Notes under the pieces: model-generated
What the model saw: the letters and a program-made list of their open reading frames with translations, nothing else
The model's database searches: none
Told to the model about the DNA's origin: nothing
In this document: one piece after another, positions 58,607-64,000 of the stretch
Layout: every line of letters begins with the position of its first letter
Position numbering within the stretch: position 1 is the stretch's first letter
Position numbers and translations under genes: made by a program
Origin: Microplitis mediator
Lineage: Eukaryota; Arthropoda; Insecta; Hymenoptera; Braconidae
Reading direction: 5' to 3'
Assembly: GCF_029852145.1 (NCBI RefSeq)
Contig: NC_079971.1
Coordinates: forward strand, 3,529,697-3,593,696
DNA: 64,000 nucleotides

Positions 58607-59499
58607 CATAATTTGAACAAGAAATTAATGTCCATCTCCGTTTTACGGAAGGCCGTTGCCTCGCCTATTTTAGGCATACACGCGTATCATTGGAACAAAA
58701 AAGCGATTTGAACTTGGATTATATTTTTTTTAAAGGAAACTCAAGCAACTTTTAAATATAATTTTTTTTTAATTAAAAACAATCCAACTAAAAAATTCAA
58801 AATTCAAAATTTTCAAAATCCGACCAGAATTAAAAATTATCAGCCTAAAGACTTAAAAATAATTAATCGTATTTTTTTTTCTGTATGGTTTCTTATTGTA
58901 TTCCACAAAAGTTATTTACGATAGATAATATTTTTTGTTTGTCAGTAAAAAATATCGGCCTTGATGATTCCGAGCGGCAGAGTCCAAGTCAGAGGTCGAC
59001 CACGCGCTCGTTTACTCAACTTTGTTTTCCATACACTGGATCTACGCTTAGCTCGTTATATTATATATCGTATATTATAATCCGCGAGTGCGCATGCGCA
59101 TGGGAAATGGGCCCGCGCTTTATATTATACGATGCATCAATTGAGTCAAATGCACATTTACCCTACATCCTCGACAATTACATAATGACACAGCATAGGC
59201 TCTTCCGCGCAAGTTAAACAACCGAGCCACGTCCACACACATCATTTGCGATATTTTATTTATGAATTAATCAATCATACAGCACACAAATAAACAACAA
59301 CAATAATAATAGTAAAGACAAGACGGATTTGTATACACGATGATTAACTCGGTTTGGCTACAAGTTGGCTTATAAATCTTATGTGGAGTGAGTAAGAGTG
59401 AGAGTGAGTTGATATGAGCTAGGGATCGAAAGTAAAAAAAGGTCTTTAGTTGTATGCGCGTTTTATTTTATTATTTTTAGTTTTTTACTTTTATCGCAG
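58607..59499. other. Non-coding stretch with a GC-richer patch at about 58970-59220
   Basis: The frame at 58885-59217 has no recognisable motif. GAGTGCGCATGCGCATGGG near 59087 contains the palindrome GCGCATGCGC. About 59380-59480 leads into a T-rich tract that could serve as the polypyrimidine tract of the candidate exon at 59500. Confidence 0.3.
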
Positions 59500-59625
59500 A
59501 GCCTTTTATGTATCAATTGATGGCGAACACGAGGAATGTATTCGCTTACAAGATCGAGTGAGAGTCCGATTGATTGATAGCACTTGTCGTCCACCGACGA
59601 GACTATCACTCATGTTTTCACGCAG
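59500..59625 (+). CDS. Possible internal coding exon
   Basis: A long T-rich tract ending TTTTATCGCAG directly precedes an open frame of 126 bases that ends at CGCAG/GTATAC, a donor-like site. In frame it reads AFYVSIDGEHEECIRLQD, then RVRVRLIDSTCRPPTRLS, then LMFS. The VSIDG followed by L-x-D-x-V-x-V spacing is faintly reminiscent of the beta-rich C-terminal part of NAD kinases, but the resemblance is short and no neighbouring exon of such an enzyme is visible. I give no name. The exon is inferred from splice motifs and composition only. Confidence 0.25.
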
Positions 59626-59876
59626 GTATACGCATCGTTTTATGCTATCCCTATACTCGTATTATATCCTGCCGAATGGGATATATCGAGCCCGCCGCTG
59701 TTGTTGTTGTTATAGTAATAGTTATTCTGACCGCAAAACCCTACCGGGACAAAAAGATGCCGAGCTGAGATCAGACGCGTGAGGTAGAGGTTCAGACGCG
59801 AGACGTCTCTGGAGGTGATGATGTAAAAAAATATATAGAGATCGCATTTTATTTATTTATTTTTTTTTATAGTGTA
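59626..59876. other. Short non-coding stretch
   Basis: Contains CCGCTGTTGTTGTTGTTATAG-type triplets and GACGCGAGACGTCTC near 59795. No gene is seen. Confidence 0.4.
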
Positions 59877-60991
59877 CACGGAAAGAAAATTATGGATACA
59901 GTTCCCATAATTCTATAAAATTTTTTCCTATACTAACATAGGAATTATGACCATAAATTATGGGAAAAGTTCCTATAATTATAGGAATGTTTTCCATAAT
60001 TATAAGAATGGTTCCTATAATTTATAGGGATTGTTCCTATAATATTATGGGAATCATTCCTATAATATATAGGAATAAACCCGATATTTTATAGGAATCA
60101 TTCCCACAATATTGTAGGAATGGTTCCCATAATGCTATTGGAATAGTTCCTATGCCATTATGGGCATCATTCCCATATCATTATGAGAATGGTTCCCATA
60201 ATGATATGAGAACAGTTCCCATAATATTATAAGAATTATTTCCATATTGGTATAGGATCTATTCCCATACCATTATGGGAATGGTTCCCATAATGGTATG
60301 GGAACTATTCCGATATATTATGGGAACCATTCTTATAATAGTGTGGGTACAATTTCTATACCATTACGGGAACTATTCCCATAATATTATAGGAATGGTT
60401 CCCATAATGCTATTGGAATAGTTCCTATACCATTATGGGAATGGTTCCCATGCCATTATGAGAATGGTTCCCATAGTGATATGGGAATAGTTCCCATAAT
60501 ATTATAAAAATGATTTCTATATTTGTATAGGATCTATTCTCATACCATTACGGGAATAATTCCCATAATGGTATGGGAACTATTCCGATATATTATGGGA
60601 ACCATTCCTATAATAGTGTGGGTACAATTTCTATACCATTACGGGAACTATTTCCATAATATTATAAGAATGGTTCTCATAATGCTATTGGAATAGTTCC
60701 GATACCATTATGGGAATGGTTCCCATGCTATTATGAGAATGGTTCCCATAGTGATATAAGAATAGTTCCCACAATATTATAAAAATAATTTCCATATTTG
60801 TATAAGATCTATTCCTATATTATTATGGGAATAGTTCCCATAATGGTTTAGAAATTGTACCCATACTATTACGGAACTATTCCCATATATCATGGGAACC
60901 ATCCCTACAATAGTATGGGTAAAATTTATATACCATTACGGGAACTATTCCCATAATGCATAGCAAAACTTCCCATAATTTTCTTTCCGTG
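59877..60991. mobile_element. CACGGAAAG-ended element built of ATGGGAAC / GTTCCCAT words
   Basis: It begins CACGGAAAGAAAATTATGGA and ends CATAATTTTCTTTCCGTG; TA flanks both ends (59875-59876, 60992-60993). The whole 1.1 kb is made of GTTCCCATAAT, ATTATGGGAAC, CCATACCATTATGGGAA and one-base variants, averaging one word every 10-20 bases on alternating strands. A larger duplication exists inside: the blocks at about 60200-60460 and 60480-60770 share the same order of variants (GGTATAGGATCTATTC, then GTGTGGGTACAATTTCTATA), a period of roughly 300 bp. No coding frame. Confidence 0.85.
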
Positions 60992-61716
60992 TAGTCTGAC
61001 TGGTTCGATAATTTTGATGCACATTTAAAATTCAAATTTACGGTAATCTAATTTGTAATTGTGATAACAAGGGTTAACTTGATAAATATTTAATAAATTT
61101 AAACTGACAAGTATTTTTATTATTAAATATCATCACATTATCCTTAGTCCTCAGTCTCGATATCTATATTTATTAGAGTATAAAACTCGGTATTGAGTTA
61201 AAATGGTCGTTGTAACAATTTGTTGAATGTGTACCGTCAATAAGCTATCGAAGGTTCATTTTAAATTCAAAGACCATAAAAATGTCTTTGACGAGGGTTT
61301 TTTTTAGGAGGAATAATTTTTTGAGCTACTTCCGGTGATCGACCCGCCCAGCTTGGAAAATGTTGAAGAGCAAAAAATGTGCATAGAAGAGAAAGAGCTA
61401 GTGTACGTGGATGAAACACGCGAGAAGAGCAATTTACATTGGGAAACACTAGTGCAAAGGAAGTCTAGCTCTAGTTTCATAAAACTTCCGCTATTCCATT
61501 TTCTAATGGTTTTTCTTTTTTATTTTTATTATTATTAATTTAAATATATTTTACGTCGTTTATTTTTTTTTTATATAATTTAACGTTTAAGCGAAAACAC
61601 TTGAAATTAAATTTTTAATAATAATAAAGTATTATTAAAATAATTAAAATGAAGCTGCGGGTAAAAAGTTTTGTAAAAAAGTTACGAGTAAAAATCAACG
61701 GTCATTTGAATGGTCG
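60992..61716. other. AT-rich non-coding stretch
   Basis: A slightly more complex patch at about 61320-61470 has overlapping frames on both strands without motifs. No gene called. Confidence 0.4.
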
Positions 61717-62439
61717 GTGTATTATTTAATCCTCGGACCTTTTATTCTTGTCTCATGTTCTCTCCTACTCCTACCGCTCCTACAACTTTGGTTTTCACCA
61801 GTCCCTCAACTTGTGTCTGTCTCTGTCTCTATTCCATGCTATTTTACTTTATTTTATTCAGCTCTGTTCTTTTCGTTAACCATCACCGCGGTGTTGCTTT
61901 CCACCCATTCCCGATACAAGAGAAAAGCTTACACCGGCACTAGCACTAGTGTAGCAGCGGCACCGACTCCAGCGAACGCTCGGAAAAATACTCGAGACCA
62001 GAATATAAAGCAGTTTAACTTTTTCTCGCGATTCCGAACGTGCGGACTCTCCACACTGGGTACTAATGAAAACTTTCGCAGCATTAATCAATCCCCGTGC
62101 ACTCTTTTACTACTTCTACTACAACAACGGTCACCTTTACCTAGGACATTTAAACAAACCCCCAGTCGATTTTTAAATTTTAACGGAATTTTTAACGAGT
62201 CGTTTCATCTTCGAGTCGAAAAGTTATGGAATTTATTTAATCATTCATTAAATTCAAGTTTTTTTTTATTAAATGTGTACCCGACAAGTGGGAAAATATC
62301 TTCACACAAATTTTAATACCATTCGAGCTCCATTTATTCTGATATTTAAATAGAAAGAACAAAAATTTCACTTTTTAGATAAATCGGTGCGCCGGTTTGT
62401 TGATTGGGAAATACAATTTATCAAAATTACACTATCAAG
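61717..62439. other. Pyrimidine-rich stretch, GC-richer at about 61860-62160
   Basis: A 199-codon open frame spans 61717-62316 on the plus strand. It is rich in S, L, T and P, shows no domain or signal consistent with a real protein, and sits in pyrimidine-rich DNA where stops are rare. I leave it as non-coding. Confidence 0.35.
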
Positions 62440-62647
62440 CATGAGTCGAAATCTAAGGCATACTTTAACCTAAATGAGCATTAAAAATCTACACTAGACT
62501 TTTTAACTCATAATCATTGTAGAAGCTTAAAATAAACCAAATTAGACTTACAAAGGCTTAAATTGAACTTACTTAGACTTTTGGAGGCATGAATCAGACC
62601 TACAAAGACATATATCGTGAAACGAACAAACTCAGAATTTTTTGAAC

Positions 62648-63000
62648 CGACTCTCTGTTGGTTTCCGGCTGCTTCTAGGTCCTATTCCACTCCTAGGTGT
62701 CATTAATCTACTGATGGAATCGCTGGATCACTTGCCTAATTTTTTTACTAGCCTTAGAATTTTTTTAAATCGACTCTCTGTTGGTCCCAGGCTGCTTCTA
62801 GGTCCTATTCCACTCCTAGGGATCATTAATCTACTGATAAAATCGCCGGATCTCTTGCAGCAATTTCTTACTATCCTTAGAATTTTTCAAATCGACTCTC
62901 CGTTAGCCCCAGGCTGCCTGTGAGACCCAATTCACCCTTGGGTGTTATTAGCCCACGAGAGATGACTGGATCACATGCATCAATTCCCCAGTAGTCCGCG
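62648..63000. repeat. Three direct repeats, period 122-123 bp
   Basis: CGACTCTCTGTTGG at 62648 recurs at 62771, and as CGACTCTCCGTTAG at 62893, each followed by GGCTGC..GG(T/A)CC and a TTCACCCTTGGG/TTCCACTCCTAGG block. The third copy is the most diverged. The repeat explains the apparent repeated peptide in a 93-residue frame here. Confidence 0.8.
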
Positions 63001-63216
63001 AATTTAGCAATTTTACTTTTAGTATTTCTTGCAAGTCCTCTCTTCTGTTAAGTCTAGTTACGTTCGTTTAACGATTTACGTCTATGTAGGTCTAATTTAT
63101 GCCTGCATAAGTCCAAGAAGGTTCAATTCAAGCCTTTGTAAGTCTAAGTAGGTCCATTTCGAGCTTTTACAATTATTTTGTTCTAAAAAGTCTAAGGTAG
63201 GTTTTCAATGCTCATT

Positions 63217-63751
63217 CTAATGTCGAAATTTCTGGCCTCAATCTAGCCTAATCGATCGAGCCCACACAAAAAAAAGATTTCTTGGGGCAAGAAAAAATTT
63301 GCATTATGGAATGAAAACGAAAATTTTCTTAGGACTAATAATTTTTTCTTGCCCCAAAAATTTTTTTCTTGACTCAAGAAAATTATTTCTTGCCCCAAGA
63401 AAATTTTCGTTTTCAATTCATAATGCGAAAAATTTCTTAGGACAAGTAAAAATTTTCTTGACGTGAGTAAATGTTTTTTGTTCCAAGAAATCCTTTTTTT
63501 CTGTGCAAGTAAGCTTCAATATAGCTTTACTAAGTAAAAAAAGCATTTTAAGCCTCAAATGATATTCCAAAAGCATCAATGAGCCTCAAATGGTGATTAA
63601 AGAGCCTCAATTAAAAGTAATCGAATTTAAATTACATAGTCGAGTAGTAGGTTCATTTGAGGCTCAAAATACTTTTTTTACTCAGTGAGGCTAGATTGAG
63701 GCTCACTCGGGTTCGATGAGGCTAGATTGAGACTAGATATTTCGACCCGGG
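63217..63751. mobile_element. CCCGGGTCGAAAT-type element, middle layer
   Basis: The right end is AGATATTTCGACCCGGG; the left end is a decayed version, CTAATGTCGAAATTTCTGG. TT flanks both sides (63215-63216, 63752-63753). The host's left arm gives the empty site GCTCATTTAGG, which proves the duplication. Both arms carry GCCTCAATCTAGCC/GGCTAGATTGAGGC words, and the interior AGCCTCAAATG words. Confidence 0.8.
63265..63505. mobile_element. CACAAAAAAAAG-ended element, inner layer
   Basis: Left end CACAAAAAAAAGATTTCTTG, right end CAAGAAATCCTTTTTTTCTGTG; CA flanks both (63263-63264, 63506-63507). Interior words are TTGGGGCAAGAAA/TTTCTTGCCCCAA and AAGAAAATTTTC. A fragment of the same element is at about 21370-21430. 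Confidence 0.8.
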
Positions 63752-63785
63752 TTTAGGTTCAAAGTATACCTTAGATTTCGATGGG

Positions 63786-64000
63786 ATGGTTCTATAAAAA
63801 ATTATCATTTAAATTGTTCTAGTTTAATTATATTTAATTAAAAGAAAATGACGAAAATTTGAAATAGATTGAAATTATTCAAAAAAATTTCAATGGCGAC
63901 TAAAATTAAATTTGGAGGTTGGTTTTGAGCAGAGGTAATTTATTTATTGGAGAGAAGTAAACAAGATTTAGAATTGAGGACAAACCGCGCGGTCGTTGCC
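63786..64000. other. AT-rich stretch to the window end
   Basis: Nothing recognised. Sequence becomes GC-rich only in the last 15 bases (CCGCGCGGTCG). Confidence 0.4.

Larger units (their letters stand above)
62440..63785. mobile_element. Outer TIR element of a three-level nest, GAGTCGAAATCTAAGG ends
   Basis: The left end GAGTCGAAATCTAAGGCATA is mirrored at 63754-63780 by TATACCTTAGATTTCG. The arms carry AGTCTAAGTAGGT/ACTTAGACTT words for about 190 bp each (62450-62640 and 63060-63215). The right arm is split by 63217-63751. The centre holds three 122-123-bp direct repeats. Confidence 0.7.

Noticed and set aside
61717..62316. Longest plus-strand open frame outside the transposon (199 codons)
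   Set aside because: Pyrimidine-rich DNA with few stop triplets, peptide of S, L, T and P without domain, and no splice or promoter support.
62642..62923. 93-residue frame with an internal peptide repeat
   Set aside because: The repeat is the translation of a 122-123-bp DNA direct repeat in the centre of a transposable element; the third copy breaks the frame.
1..64000. Integrated polydnavirus (bracovirus) segment or other endogenous virus
   Set aside because: If the host is a parasitoid wasp this is worth considering, but I see no viral gene, no segment excision-type junctions and no retroviral or nudiviral-like reading frame.

Overview
This window looks like non-coding, AT-rich nuclear DNA from an insect, most likely a parasitoid wasp (Hymenoptera). 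That assignment is an inference from composition, the absence of bacterial gene layout and the style of the repeats; no marker gene confirms it. No intact multi-domain protein gene is visible. The only clearly recognisable protein-coding sequence is a broken transposase inside a DNA transposon at 34913-36964 (minus strand). Three short stretches could be exons of host genes (40013-40100 plus, 57629-57740 minus, 59500-59625 plus), each at low confidence.

Most of the recognisable structure is terminal-inverted-repeat (TIR) elements without coding capacity. They fall into families by their ends: CCCTGATTAAAC (2094-3999, 10406-10780); CCCGCATG/CCCGTATG (17-876, 37119-37892); CCCGGGTCGAAAT or variants (4846-5502, 15848-17038, 31646-32201, 38902-39659, 53751-54149, 62440-63785, 63217-63751); CACGGAAA or variants (7423-7735, 19042-19651, 19190-19479, 21431-21843, 28837-28950, 45030-45556, 57974-58606, 58146-58505, 59877-60991, 63265-63505); CACTGTAAAAA (10789-11206, 12575-13091, 13109-13568, 40514-41255, 51672-52084, 54150-54592); and ACTCTCTAAACATGAAT (26944-27810, 28980-29234, 29375-29519, 37080-37999). 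Many with C-starting ends are flanked by an exact 2-bp duplication whose sequence differs from copy to copy. Many have interiors built from one short word repeated in both orientations, and the word differs from family to family and even between members that share ends.

The elements are heavily nested. CCCGTATG sits inside ACTCTCTA inside a CATAGG-type element at 36984-38160. A CCCGGG element lies in one arm of a large palindrome at 31152-32412. Three layers are stacked at 62440-63785. Because the hosts are palindromes, the uninterrupted arm shows the empty site and so the size of the target duplication.

Other layers are a family with GGGAAGTTA ends and (TG)n or (TACG)n tracts (13569, 21214, 24736, 34510), tRNA-like sequences inside two TIR elements (27264, 39431), and microsatellites. 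Between the elements lie islands of less repetitive, more GC-rich DNA (about 14580, 25580, 33120, 39660, 41560, 42690, 43310, 46840, 48000, 49380, 53090, 55130, 56380, 57180, 58970 and 61860). These are the best places to look for exons, promoters or enhancers; nothing in the sequence alone assigns a function to them. The window is best read as a large intron or intergenic interval.
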